From Flavobacteriaceae bacterium UBA5544 (GTDB lineage Bacteria > Bacteroidota > Bacteroidia > Flavobacteriales > Flavobacteriaceae), in contig DINI01000029.1 in assembly GCA_002426755.1 (NCBI GenBank), forward strand, positions 41,239-67,741: a DNA stretch of 26,503 nt, in the 5' to 3' direction. A model generated the notes under the pieces. That model had not been told where the DNA came from. It was given only the letters and a program-made list of their open reading frames with translations, and made no database searches. The stretch's first letter is position 1; the number at the start of each line of letters is the position of its first letter. The position numbers and the translations under genes are program-made. Below are positions 15,914-23,298 of the stretch, one piece after another.

Positions 15914-16526
15914 AATTGACAGTATAATTTTCGACTTGGGAGGCGTATTGATTGATTGGAATCCTGAATATGTTTATTTGGATGTATTCAAAGGCGACCG
16001 AGAAAAAATGAAATGGTTTTTTGACAACATCTGCACCAATGATTGGAACGAAAATCAAGATGCTGGTTATCCACTTGCAACAGCCACTGAAGACAGAGTA
16101 TCTATGTTTCCCGAACATGAGGAATTGATAAGAATGTATTATGGACGTTGGGAAGAAATGTTGGGCGAGGCTATTGATGAAACGGTCAATATCCTCAAAC
16201 AACTGATCGATTCGAAACAATATAAAGTTGTTGCATTGACCAATTGGAGCCATGAAACGTTTCCGGTTGCTCTTAAAAAATTTGAATTCTTACAGTGGTT
16301 TGATGGTATTCTTGTTTCGGGAGAAGAAAAAACTCGTAAACCTTTTCCAGAAATCTACGAATTAACCTTGAATCGTTTTAATATCAACGCAGAAAATTCA
16401 TTATTCATAGACGATAATTTAAGAAATATTGAAGCTGCAAAATCTTTGGGTATTAATGCAATTCACTTTAAATCGTCCGATTTATTAAAAGAACAGTTAA
16501 CCCAATACAATATTTCAATAAAGTAA
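15903..16526 (+). CDS. HAD-superfamily hydrolase (subfamily IA, YihX-like phosphatase)
   Basis: This 207-residue protein carries the four HAD motifs: nucleophile Asp11 in IIFDLGGVLIDWNP, Thr112 in ALTNWS, Lys145 in TRKPFPEIY, and Asp169-Asp170 in LFIDDNLRN. Between motifs I and II is a helical cap of the subfamily IA type. The usual acid at motif I position +2 is Gly (D-L-G-G-V), as in YihX-like sugar phosphatases, which also begin FDLGNV. Substrate unknown; a sugar phosphate or a housecleaning role is likely. The ATG overlaps the end of prfB by 11 bp, so translation may be coupled. Confidence 0.85.
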   Translation: MSYKIDSIIFDLGGVLIDWNPEYVYLDVFKGDREKMKWFFDNICTNDWNENQDAGYPLATATEDRVSMFPEHEELIRMYYGRWEEMLGEAIDETVNILKQLIDSKQYKVVALTNWSHETFPVALKKFEFLQWFDGILVSGEEKTRKPFPEIYELTLNRFNINAENSLFIDDNLRNIEAAKSLGINAIHFKSSDLLKEQLTQYNISIK

Positions 16527-16542
16527 CTTGTTTTAAAACAGC

Positions 16543-16570
16543 ACAATGCTTTATTTATAAAAAGCAATGT
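16543..16570 (+). terminator. Possible terminator after the HAD gene
   Basis: ACAaTGCTTT (16543-16552) can pair with AAAGCAaTGT (16561-16570) with one A-A mismatch, and T-rich DNA follows (16571-16601). It sits 17 bp after the HAD stop and before a separate arsC promoter. Confidence 0.4.
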
Positions 16571-16580
16571 AATTTATACT

Positions 16581-16611
16581 CTTGTTTTTGCTTTAATTTT
16601 TATTAGATTTG
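16581..16611 (+). promoter_or_regulatory. Predicted promoter for arsC
   Basis: TAGATTTG at 16604-16611 matches TAnnTTTG, and CTTG at 16581-16584 lies 19 bp upstream as a -33 candidate. The ATG of arsC is 29 bp downstream. Confidence 0.5.
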
Positions 16612-16640
16612 GCTATCCCTTTAATTAATAGCTTAACATA

Positions 16641-16982
16641 ATGATTGTAATTTACCACAACCCCAATTGCAGTAAATCAAGAGAATCACTAGAAATTCTC
16701 GAAACTTCGAAGGAAGATATACAAATCATCAAATATCTTGATGAAACTCTCAAAACCGAGAAACTGAATAAAATAATCAAACTACTTAAAATAAGACCAA
16801 TTGATTTAATTCGGCAAAACGAAACAATCTGGAAAGAGAACTTTAGAGATTTAGAATTTACCGATGAAGAACTTATTGAAGTCATGGTCGAATATCCACA
16901 ACTCATTGAACGCCCAATAGTCATCAATGGCGACAAAGCAGTGATAGGAAGACCACCTACAAAAATCCTCGATATCCTTTAA
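16641..16982 (+). CDS. arsC: ArsC-family arsenate reductase (glutaredoxin-dependent type)
   Basis: This 113-residue thioredoxin-fold protein matches the plasmid R773 type ArsC family, which reduces arsenate to arsenite with glutathione/glutaredoxin. It has the catalytic Cys10 in HNPNCSKSR and three arginines at Arg58 (LIRQNE), Arg91 (ERPIVI) and Arg104 (GRPPTKIL), lining up with the R773 catalytic set Cys12, Arg60, Arg94 and Arg107. That complete set argues against the related Spx and YffB proteins, which lack some of them. There is no arsR, arsB or arsM nearby, so this is not an ars operon; such lone copies may have another thiol-linked role. It has its own promoter. Confidence 0.82.
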   Translation: MIVIYHNPNCSKSRESLEILETSKEDIQIIKYLDETLKTEKLNKIIKLLKIRPIDLIRQNETIWKENFRDLEFTDEELIEVMVEYPQLIERPIVINGDKAVIGRPPTKILDIL

Positions 16983-17007
16983 TTTATCTTTAACACAACT
17001 TTAACCA

Positions 17008-17035
17008 TTTGCGCTTAAACCAAGACCTATTTTTG
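17008..17035 (+). promoter_or_regulatory. Predicted promoter for the secreted protein - TonB receptor operon
   Basis: TTTG at 17008-17011 and TATTTTTG at 17028-17035 match the -33 and -7 elements, separated by 16 bp, slightly tighter than usual. The first ATG is 25 bp downstream. Confidence 0.55.
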
Positions 17036-17059
17036 TAGTCTTAAAAAAAAGCGCAAAAT

Positions 17060-17491
17060 ATGTTTTTTAGAATCTTTAAAATAGCACTTCTATTGCTAGT
17101 AATATCAACTACCCAATCATTTTCTCAAAGTCAAGATGACGTTGAAAAACAAAGAGAAGAGTTTGATAAAAAAGTAAAGGAAGAACTTGATCTACGCATT
17201 CATAAGTTCGTTAGTCAACTTCAAGCTGACGATTTTCAAAAAGAAATAATCAAACAAAAACTGAATTCCTATTACGTGGAACAAAAAGCTATCTATACCA
17301 ATAGCTCTTTGAAGTATTTTGAGCGTGACCAAAAGATTTCAGACCTCAATAATTCACATTTTGAGGATATTAAAAGCATGATTTCTGACGATACGATGGA
17401 TCAAATTCAACTCTTTATAAAGGATGTCGGTTCAACATTAGAAAAACAAAAAAAGAAGAAAAAGAAAAACAAAAAGACCAAAGACGAATGA
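17060..17491 (+). CDS. Small secreted Lys-rich coiled-coil-like protein, function unknown
   Basis: I do not recognise this 143-residue protein. It begins with a signal peptide (MFFRIFKIALLLLVISTTQSFSQ), then a predicted helical, highly charged region (about 25-125), and ends in a strongly basic tail (residues ~128-141, nearly all Lys with a few Asn and Thr) closed by Asp-Glu. The region QADDFQKEIIKQKLNSYYVEQKAIY resembles the short helical repeats of periplasmic proteins that sense folding or metal stress, but no catalytic or metal motif is visible. Its stop overlaps the start of the TonB-dependent receptor (ATGA, 4 bp), so the two are translationally coupled and probably work in the same envelope process. 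Confidence 0.75.
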   Translation: MFFRIFKIALLLLVISTTQSFSQSQDDVEKQREEFDKKVKEELDLRIHKFVSQLQADDFQKEIIKQKLNSYYVEQKAIYTNSSLKYFERDQKISDLNNSHFEDIKSMISDDTMDQIQLFIKDVGSTLEKQKKKKKKNKKTKDE

Positions 17492-19947
17492 AGCATTTTT
17501 TAAAGTTAGTATTAGCCCTTATCTCCATCAATTTTTCAACTGCTTATGCGCAGAATGATATAACAGTCACTGGTAAAGTGATTGACAAAGATATCAACCA
17601 ACCTTTAGAATATGCTACTGTTGCGTTTTTTAGCAAAAAAGAAAACAAGATAGTCACTGGTGGAATTACCGATTTAGAAGGTAATTTCTCAATTCCTGTT
17701 CCAGCTGGAACTTACGATATCACCGTGGAGTATATTTCCTATACAAAAAAAACAATTCCCAACAGAACTTTGGATAAAGATACCGATTTAGGTGTATTAG
17801 GAATTGCCATAGATGCACAGGCTCTTGGAGAGGTAAACATTATTGCAGAGAGAACCACAGTTGAAATAAAACTCGATAAAAAGATATACAACGTTGGAAA
17901 AGATTTGACTGTCAGGGGCGGTACCGTTAGTGACGTATTAGACAATGTCCCTTCCGTTTCTGTTGATGTTGAAGGTAATGTATCGTTAAGAGGGAATGAC
18001 AATGTTACCATTCTGATTAACGGAAAACCTTCAGGGTTGGTAGGTTTGAATTCTACGGATGCTCTACGTCAGCTTCCTGCGGAATCGATCGAACGAGTGG
18101 AGGTTATCACTTCTCCTTCTGCTAGGTATGATGCAGAAGGAACTGCAGGTATCTTAAATATTATTTTAAGAAGAAGTAAATTGCAGGGTTTAAATGGCGC
18201 TATTACGACAAATGTTGGCCATCCAACCACTGCTGGCGTTTCAGGAAACATCAATTACCGAACGGGTGATTTCAACTTCTTTAATACCACAGGATACAGC
18301 TATCGTGAGTCGCCAGGAAACTCTTTGACTGAAACACAATATTTCAATAGAGAATTTGATGATAATGGCAATTTAATCGCTGATAATCCAGATACTTTTT
18401 TAAACGAAAACCGTGAGACAGACAGGCAAGATAAGAATTTCACCACCAATCTGGGCTTGGAATGGTACATTACAGATTCTGCCTCATTAACCACATCTCT
18501 AGTCTATAGAAATAGTGACGAAGAAAATAACACAACTAACTATATTAACGAATTTAACGCAAACGGTGATTTATTGAGTCAATCAAGCCGATTTGATCCT
18601 GAACTTGAAGATGACAAAACCATCCAGTATTCATTAAATTATGACAAGCAGTTTTCTGGTAATAGTCAGCATAAATTGACCTTCGATTTTCAATACGAAA
18701 CGAGTGACGAAAATGAGCGGTCCATAATTTCTCAAGATGGTGATGCTGCAGAACGTGTGCAGACACTCCAATCACAAGATGAGGTTCTTTTGCAATCTGA
18801 TTATGTTTTACCAATTGGGGAAAATAGTCAATTTGAGGTTGGTTATCGAGGTAATTTTAACGAATTGGATACCGATTACTCTTTAGAGTTCAACAATAAC
18901 GGACAATATGAATTGGATACTGATGTCAGCAACAATTTAGTTTATAGAGAATACATCAATGCTTTATATTCACAGTTTGGTAGTAAAATCAAAAGCAAAT
19001 TTTCTTATTTATTGGGTCTTCGTATGGAATCCACTAGAATTACCATTGACCAATTAACAAGCAATGATTTTCAAAGAAAAAATTATACTGGGTTGTTTCC
19101 CACGGTAAATTTAGGATATGAAATTACGGAAAACCAAAGTTTGCAATTAGGTTATAACCGTCGTATCAGCAGACCTCGTTCAAGATTTATCAATCCATTC
19201 CCATCAAGAAGTAGTGCGACCAATTTATTTCAGGGAAACCCAGATATCAATCCTAGTTATTCCAATAAAGTAGATTTAGGGTACCTGAACAAATTTGGTA
19301 AAGTGACCTTAAACTCCTCCATTTATTTTGAACGCGCAACCGATGTTTTTACATTTATCACTGAAGACACTGGAGATGTTGCAATAATTAATGGTACCGA
19401 AATTCCAATTGTACGTCGTACACCAATTAACCTTGCTACCAATGACAGATATGGGTTTGAGTTTACTTTAACATACAGACCAACCAAAGATTGGAACATA
19501 AATGGAAACTTTAATCTATTCAAGTCTATAACTGAAGGATTTTATAATGGTACGGATTATGGAGCGGATAACTTGAGTTGGTTCGCAAGATTAAATAACA
19601 AATACACGCTTCCTGGAAAAATCGATTGGCAAACACGTATTTTTTATGGTGGACCAAGTGAAGATGCCCAAAACAAGCGAAAAGGAATGTTTTCTACCGA
19701 CATGGCATTCAGCAAAGATATTTTTAAGGACCAAGCGTCCATTGCTTTTAATGTCAGTGACATTTTTAATAGTAGAAAGCGTATTATTGAATCATTTACA
19801 CCAACGTTTAACAGTAATGCGGAGTTTCAATGGAGACAACGTAGTTTCAACCTATCGTTTACGTATCGTTTCAATCAACAAAAGAAACAACAAGAACGTG
19901 GACAAAATGGTGATAGCGGAGGTGGTGATATAGAGTTTGAAGGATAA
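17488..19947 (+). CDS. TonB-dependent outer-membrane receptor with carboxypeptidase-like N-terminal domain
   Basis: The 819-residue protein has a signal peptide (1-21, ending AYA), a CarboxypepD_reg-like beta-sandwich at about 25-105 (VTGKVIDKDINQPLEYATVAFF ... GGITDLEGNFSIPVPAG), a plug domain at about 120-230 (LDNVPSVSVDVEGNVSLRG, ILINGKPSG, LRQLPAESIERVEVITSP, GTAGILNIIL), and a beta-barrel to about 795 with alternating aromatic strands (FNLSFTYRF near the end). A Gln/Gly/Asp/Glu-rich tail (QQERGQNGDSGGGDIEFEG) follows the last strand, as in the Bacteroidota outer membrane beta-barrel family. These proteins import ligands with energy from TonB-ExbBD. No SusD partner follows, so a polysaccharide-utilisation role is not supported; a metal, siderophore or small ligand is possible. 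Confidence 0.92.
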   Translation: MKHFLKLVLALISINFSTAYAQNDITVTGKVIDKDINQPLEYATVAFFSKKENKIVTGGITDLEGNFSIPVPAGTYDITVEYISYTKKTIPNRTLDKDTDLGVLGIAIDAQALGEVNIIAERTTVEIKLDKKIYNVGKDLTVRGGTVSDVLDNVPSVSVDVEGNVSLRGNDNVTILINGKPSGLVGLNSTDALRQLPAESIERVEVITSPSARYDAEGTAGILNIILRRSKLQGLNGAITTNVGHPTTAGVSGNINYRTGDFNFFNTTGYSYRESPGNSLTETQYFNREFDDNGNLIADNPDTFLNENRETDRQDKNFTTNLGLEWYITDSASLTTSLVYRNSDEENNTTNYINEFNANGDLLSQSSRFDPELEDDKTIQYSLNYDKQFSGNSQHKLTFDFQYETSDENERSIISQDGDAAERVQTLQSQDEVLLQSDYVLPIGENSQFEVGYRGNFNELDTDYSLEFNNNGQYELDTDVSNNLVYREYINALYSQFGSKIKSKFSYLLGLRMESTRITIDQLTSNDFQRKNYTGLFPTVNLGYEITENQSLQLGYNRRISRPRSRFINPFPSRSSATNLFQGNPDINPSYSNKVDLGYLNKFGKVTLNSSIYFERATDVFTFITEDTGDVAIINGTEIPIVRRTPINLATNDRYGFEFTLTYRPTKDWNINGNFNLFKSITEGFYNGTDYGADNLSWFARLNNKYTLPGKIDWQTRIFYGGPSEDAQNKRKGMFSTDMAFSKDIFKDQASIAFNVSDIFNSRKRIIESFTPTFNSNAEFQWRQRSFNLSFTYRFNQQKKQQERGQNGDSGGGDIEFEG

Positions 19948-19966
19948 TAACAACTACATATAAACT

Positions 19967-19999
19967 AAAAAAAGCTATTCGTTTGGAACAGCTTTTTTT
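19967..19999. terminator. Bidirectional intrinsic terminator between the TonB receptor and the small membrane protein
   Basis: AAAAAAGCT (19968-19976) pairs with AGCTTTTTT (19990-19998), and TTC (19978-19980) with GAA (19986-19988), around the loop GTTTG. The A/T runs give a U-tract in both directions. It starts 20 bp after the receptor stop and 28 bp beyond the converging small gene. Confidence 0.75.
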
Positions 20000-20026
20000 A
20001 TATTTTATTAAACCCTTTATTAAATA

Positions 20027-20209
20027 TTAATGGGTTTTGCCTTCTCTTTTTGCTTTGCGTTCTGCTCTCATTTCATTGAAACGCTCTATTGAAGAACCAA
20101 AAATCCAATAAGGAACTACAAAGGTTACCAGAAATATCATCAACCAAAAACCGATGGTCAAAATGGTCAAAAACGCTAAAAATCCTAAATATTGGTCAAA
20201 TTCAAACAT
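20027..20209 (-). CDS. Small membrane protein, function unknown
   Basis: I do not recognise this 60-residue protein. It has a long hydrophobic stretch (about residues 8-40, GFLAFLTILTIGFWLMIFLVTFVVPYWIFG) that could form one long or two short membrane helices, followed by a basic tail rich in Arg, Lys and Glu (ERFNEMRAERKAKREGKTH). Reality as a gene is supported by a complete promoter 28 bp upstream (20237-20267) and a shared terminator downstream. The 108-bp gap and its own promoter separate it from the SRPBCC/VOC run upstream. Confidence 0.65.
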   Translation of the reverse strand: MFEFDQYLGFLAFLTILTIGFWLMIFLVTFVVPYWIFGSSIERFNEMRAERKAKREGKTH

Positions 20210-20236
20210 AATGAGAGTTCTTTTTTATAATTGAAG

Positions 20237-20267
20237 CAAAGATAATAGAAAGGATTTTGTTACACAA
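20237..20267 (-). promoter_or_regulatory. Predicted promoter for the small membrane protein
   Basis: On the minus strand it has CTTG ending near 20265, 20 bp, then TATCTTTG (20237-20244). Both elements and the spacing match the Bacteroidota consensus; it is one of the two best promoters in the window. Confidence 0.65.
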
Positions 20268-20317
20268 GACCAAAATTGACATTTATTAACAGGGTTTTCA
20301 AGAATTGAGAATCCTTA

Positions 20318-20734
20318 TCAATTAGATTCTACGTACTTCTTAAAGTTATCAATAATAGTCTGCCAGCCTTCCTTTTGCATTTCAACTGGATTTTGGGTTT
20401 CGGCATCAAAAGTGGTCATTACTTTGGTTTTTCCATCTAGATCTTCAAAGTCGGTTTCTGCCACTCTTCCATCAAGCATCGTATAGACAATCCGTTCTTG
20501 GTTTTTTATTTCGTCATAAACGGCTTCAAAGTCAAATCCAAAACTGCCATCCTTGGCCTCCATTCTGGAATTCATTTTTCCACCAACCCTTAAATCGTTT
20601 TCTGCATTCGGACAATGCCAATCGTCGCTGGCAAAATTCCATTTGGTGATGTGTTCTGGTTTGGTCCAATAGTCCCAAACTTTTTTAGGTGTGGCATTGA
20701 CGGTTGTTCCTACAGTTACTTTTGTTTTTTTCAT
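20318..20734 (-). CDS. SRPBCC (AHSA1/START-like) protein C
   Basis: This 138-residue cytoplasmic protein has the AHSA1-type START-like fold pattern: the opening strand VTVGTTVNATPKKVWDYWTKPEHITKWNF, central strands with GGKMNSRMEAKDGSFGFDFEAVYDEI, and a long closing helix ending GWQTIIDNFKKYV. Such proteins form a deep hydrophobic ligand cavity; AHSA1 itself is named for Hsp90 activation, but bacterial members mostly have unknown ligands. It is the last gene of the run 23215-20318, starting 18 bp after the HMA-like gene, and one of three SRPBCC proteins in it. The three differ clearly from one another, so they are not recent duplicates. Confidence 0.85.
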   Translation of the reverse strand: MKKTKVTVGTTVNATPKKVWDYWTKPEHITKWNFASDDWHCPNAENDLRVGGKMNSRMEAKDGSFGFDFEAVYDEIKNQERIVYTMLDGRVAETDFEDLDGKTKVMTTFDAETQNPVEMQKEGWQTIIDNFKKYVESN

Positions 20735-20752
20735 AGATTGTAATGTATTAAA

Positions 20753-20962
20753 TTATTCTAAAGCTTCGCAATAAAATCCGTTCTGATTGATTATTTGTAT
20801 GACTTCTTCTGTTCCCACTGTGCAATTTTCAATCCTTAAAATGTTATCACAATCTTCTAAATCAAAATTGATCAAGAATCCTGGAAATCGAGACAACAAT
20901 TCATCTTGAATTGCATTTGCAATAGTGTCTTCTACGATATTTGTTTTAAATACTTCTATCAT
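20753..20962 (-). CDS. HMA-like small alpha/beta protein without CXXC
   Basis: With the start at MIEVFKTN (ATG 20960-20962) the protein is 69 residues. A longer frame from 21022 would overlap the DoxX gene by 47 bp and adds an unlikely leader, so the internal Met is preferred; it leaves a 13-bp gap. The beta-alpha-beta-beta-alpha-beta pattern (MIEVFKTNIV, a helix AIQDELLSRFP, INFDLEDCDNILRIEN, a second helix EEVIQIINQNGF) resembles ferredoxin-like heavy-metal-associated domains, but the metal-binding CXXC is absent. Homologues in Bacteroidota carry the INFDLEDCDNILR stretch, to my recollection. Function unknown; it may bind a ligand or partner rather than copper. Confidence 0.75.
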   Translation of the reverse strand: MIEVFKTNIVEDTIANAIQDELLSRFPGFLINFDLEDCDNILRIENCTVGTEEVIQIINQNGFYCEALE

Positions 20963-20975
20963 AAAAGTTACCGGT

Positions 20976-21356
20976 TTAAGCCGCCTGCAATTTATAGGCC
21001 CGAAGTTTATGGTAATACACATAAGACACCATCAAGACGGCAAGCACGATGATTGGAAAAAATGTTGCACCATTCAAACCATCCACGGCCCAATTACTTA
21101 TGAAGGCAAACAAAAAGTCAAACGTAAACCCAGCATAAGCCCACTCCTTCAATCTAGCTGGAACTTGGGGAATGATGAGTATTAAGGCTCCAAGAACTTT
21201 AAAAACAGTCAATGCAACCCCAAAGTAATCTGGGTAACCCAGGTGTCTGATACCTTCCTTCGCCATTTCGGTCTGGGAGGTCAATGCTGGCATGACACCT
21301 TCAAATAAAAATATTAGAATAGTAGCCGTCCAAAAAATGATTTTATGTGATTTCAT
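20976..21356 (-). CDS. DoxX-like family membrane protein
   Basis: This 126-residue protein has four hydrophobic segments (about 6-24, 46-64, 72-90, 97-115) and the DoxX-like layout, with the charged loop TSQTEMAKEGIRHLGYPDYFG after the first helix and FKVLGALILIIP in the second. DoxX-like proteins are small inner-membrane proteins, some tied to thiosulfate:quinone reduction or to redox and detoxification modules; most have unknown roles. It lies in the middle of the SRPBCC/VOC run, 67 bp after an SRPBCC gene and 13 bp before the HMA-like gene, and is the only membrane protein of the set. Confidence 0.85.
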   Translation of the reverse strand: MKSHKIIFWTATILIFLFEGVMPALTSQTEMAKEGIRHLGYPDYFGVALTVFKVLGALILIIPQVPARLKEWAYAGFTFDFLFAFISNWAVDGLNGATFFPIIVLAVLMVSYVYYHKLRAYKLQAA

Positions 21357-21423
21357 AAATTATTGTTTAGTGATTAATAAAAGTTGTTGTAAAGTTTCGA
21401 ACATGCGATGTAGTCAGCATATT

Positions 21424-21873
21424 TTAGGCATCCGGGATTTCAGGTTCAACCAGTTTTTTCAATTTTTCCAAGGATTCCTGCCAGCCCAAATAGCACATTT
21501 CTGCCGGAATGGCTTCAGGAATTCCTTCCTGTACTATATTAATTTCTGTACCACAAGATACTTTTTTGAGGGTCACGGTGGTCGTCATTTTTCCCGGAAG
21601 TTCTGTAACATCGAATTTGTCGGTGTATTTAATCAATTCGTTTTTCTTGATATCCAAATAGGTGCCTCCAAAGGAATGCCCGTTGCCTGTAGAGAAATTG
21701 CTAAACGACATTTTATGCTTACCCCCTACTTTAAAATCCAATTGATGGACTTTGCAGGTAAAACCATATGGTGGCAGCCATGATGCTATGGCATCTTCGT
21801 TTGAAAACGCCTTGAAGACTTTTTCTGGTGTTGAGGTGAACACCCTATGCAGTGTTACTTTGTTGTTTGACAT
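21424..21873 (-). CDS. SRPBCC (AHSA1/START-like) protein B
   Basis: This 149-residue protein shows the pattern VTLHRVFTSTPEKVFKAFSNEDAIASWLPPYGFTC, then KVGGKHKMSFSNFSTGNGHSFGGTYLDI and the closing helix GWQESLEKLKKLVEPE. The W-L-P-P-x-G-F-T stretch and GGxxxMSF are common to the YndB/CalC-type branch of START-like proteins, which bind hydrophobic ligands. No catalytic residues can be assigned. It follows the second VOC gene by 66 bp and precedes DoxX by 67 bp. Confidence 0.85.
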   Translation of the reverse strand: MSNNKVTLHRVFTSTPEKVFKAFSNEDAIASWLPPYGFTCKVHQLDFKVGGKHKMSFSNFSTGNGHSFGGTYLDIKKNELIKYTDKFDVTELPGKMTTTVTLKKVSCGTEINIVQEGIPEAIPAEMCYLGWQESLEKLKKLVEPEIPDA

Positions 21874-21939
21874 GATATTAAATTTTTAAATTAATGAACT
21901 AAACGAGAGGTATATTTTGAAACCCTCCATTGATGATGA

Positions 21940-22347
21940 CTATTGTTGTGGCAGTTTACTCATATCGGTATACAAAATTTCCCATTGATGTCCATCCAAA
22001 TCTTCAAAACTATGCTGGTACATCCAGCCATGGTCTTGGGCTTCCATATAGGTCTTACCTCCTGCATCCACCGCTTTTTTGACCATGGTATCCACATCAT
22101 TTTTAGTGTCTACATCTATTGCAATCAAAACTTCTGTGGTTTTTTTTGCATCAGAAATAGGTTTTTTGGTAAAAGTTTGGAACATCGATTCGGTCAAGAG
22201 CATCGCAAAGATGTTCTCTCCTATTACCAAACATGCTGCCCTTTCATCAGTAAATTGCATATTAAAGGTGAATCCCAATTTTTTGAAAAACTCCATCGAT
22301 TTGCTTAAATCCTTCACTGGAAGGTTAACGAATATTTGCTTTGCCAT
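21940..22347 (-). CDS. VOC family protein B (glyoxalase/bleomycin-resistance type)
   Basis: This 135-residue protein has the two beta-alpha-beta-beta-beta modules of the vicinal oxygen chelate fold: IFVNLPVKDLSKSMEFFKKLGFTFN (3-27), then AACLVIGENIFAMLLTE, and the second module VLIAIDVDTKNDVDTMVKKAVDAGGKTYMEAQDHGWMYQHSFEDLDGHQWEILYTD. The end DLDGHQWEI carries the usual metal-ligand Glu. This is the PhnB/glyoxalase-like branch, with members that bind, isomerise or sequester small molecules. Ligand unknown. It starts 23 bp after SRPBCC protein A. Confidence 0.87.
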   Translation of the reverse strand: MAKQIFVNLPVKDLSKSMEFFKKLGFTFNMQFTDERAACLVIGENIFAMLLTESMFQTFTKKPISDAKKTTEVLIAIDVDTKNDVDTMVKKAVDAGGKTYMEAQDHGWMYQHSFEDLDGHQWEILYTDMSKLPQQ

Positions 22348-22370
22348 GATTTCTATAGTTTTAATGTGAA

Positions 22371-22808
22371 TTAGTGTTCTGATAATTCCTTCACTTTATC
22401 CAAAGCTTTTGGAAACGTCTTTTGAAAATAGTCCAAATGTTCCTCGGTTACATCTACAGAGGCTTTCACTTCAGTAATACCATTTTGTTCTTCCAGAAGA
22501 TAGTTCTCAATAGATCCTGACCAAGATTTGCTGGCATCATCCACTGGCTGCTCCACACCATCCTTGACCATCCCCAAGTGCTTAAAGGTCATTTGTTTGT
22601 TGGGCACTTTCTTTTCAATACGGCTGTACATGCCACAATCTGAACCATCCGTAAAAAGTATTGAGCTGCCCTCTTGCCAATCGGTCACAGCTTTTGAGCC
22701 TTCAGCAAAAACAGATGTCCATTTAGGATAGTTATTATCATTCCACAAAATGTCCCAAACTTTTTCTTTGGAGGCGTTAATTTTAACTGAAAAATTTAGT
22801 GTTTTCAT
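22371..22808 (-). CDS. SRPBCC (START-like) protein A
   Basis: This 145-residue protein begins MKTLNFSVKINASKEKVWDILWNDNNYPKWTSVF, the first strand and helix of a START-like domain, with GSSILFTDGSDCGMYSRI in the middle and the closing helix DYFQKTFPKALDKVKELSE. It is more distant from the other two SRPBCC proteins than they are from each other. Second gene of the run, 17 bp after the first VOC gene. No catalytic motif visible. Confidence 0.83.
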   Translation of the reverse strand: MKTLNFSVKINASKEKVWDILWNDNNYPKWTSVFAEGSKAVTDWQEGSSILFTDGSDCGMYSRIEKKVPNKQMTFKHLGMVKDGVEQPVDDASKSWSGSIENYLLEEQNGITEVKASVDVTEEHLDYFQKTFPKALDKVKELSEH

Positions 22809-22825
22809 AATATATCGTCTTTAAT

Positions 22826-23215
22826 TTATTTCATTGAATGAATCCCAAACATATTCCCATCGGGATCGGTACAAAGCGAAATAAACCCATACTGACCTAT
22901 GGACATTTTAGGTTTAAATACCTTACCTCCTGCTTTTTCAACCCTGTGTTCCTCAATAGAACAATCTTCGCTTGAAAAATACACAATGGTACTGTTGGCT
23001 CCAGCCTTAAAACCTTTCATATAGACCAAGGAACCAGAGCTTCCCGCTATATAAGGATCACCAGGGAATGCCATCATGGCAAAATCTCCTTGCATATCAT
23101 CTGGTGTTGGAAGCTGTTCCAACTTTAGGTTCAATACGGTTTCATAAAATTTTTGGGCTTTTGGCAGGTTATTAACATAGATTTCAAACCAGCCTACGGG
23201 ATTTCTTGGGTTCAT
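22826..23215 (-). CDS. VOC family protein A (glyoxalase/bleomycin-resistance type), first gene of the operon
   Basis: This 129-residue protein has two VOC modules: NPVGWFEIYVNNLPKAQKFYETVLNLKLEQL (5-35) and AGANSTIVYFSSEDCSIEEHRVEKAGGKVFKPKMSIGQYGFISLCTDPDGNMFGIHS. It belongs to the branch with WFEIYV at the start and GQYGxxxxxxDPDGNxxGIHS at the end, in which Glu and His are likely metal ligands. Substrate unknown. It starts 28 bp after a -7 element and 136 bp from the divergent GlxA-type regulator. Confidence 0.88.
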   Translation of the reverse strand: MNPRNPVGWFEIYVNNLPKAQKFYETVLNLKLEQLPTPDDMQGDFAMMAFPGDPYIAGSSGSLVYMKGFKAGANSTIVYFSSEDCSIEEHRVEKAGGKVFKPKMSIGQYGFISLCTDPDGNMFGIHSMK

Positions 23216-23242
23216 AAGATGTATTTTTTAGATGTGATAAGA

Positions 23243-23250
23243 CAAAGTTA
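23243..23250 (-). promoter_or_regulatory. Predicted -7 promoter element for the VOC/SRPBCC operon
   Basis: On the minus strand it reads TAACTTTG, matching TAnnTTTG, 28 bp before the first VOC ATG. No good -33 element is at the usual spacing, which fits a promoter that needs an activator such as the divergent AraC-type regulator. Confidence 0.5.
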
Positions 23251-23298
23251 ATCATCAAATTCGAGATGTCTGATGTGTATTTACGTCATTATAAAGGG

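Noticed and set aside
21292..21783. 163-codon plus-strand open frame across DoxX and SRPBCC genes
   Set aside because: It crosses two well-supported minus-strand genes and has a Phe/Cys/His-rich composition typical of antisense frames.
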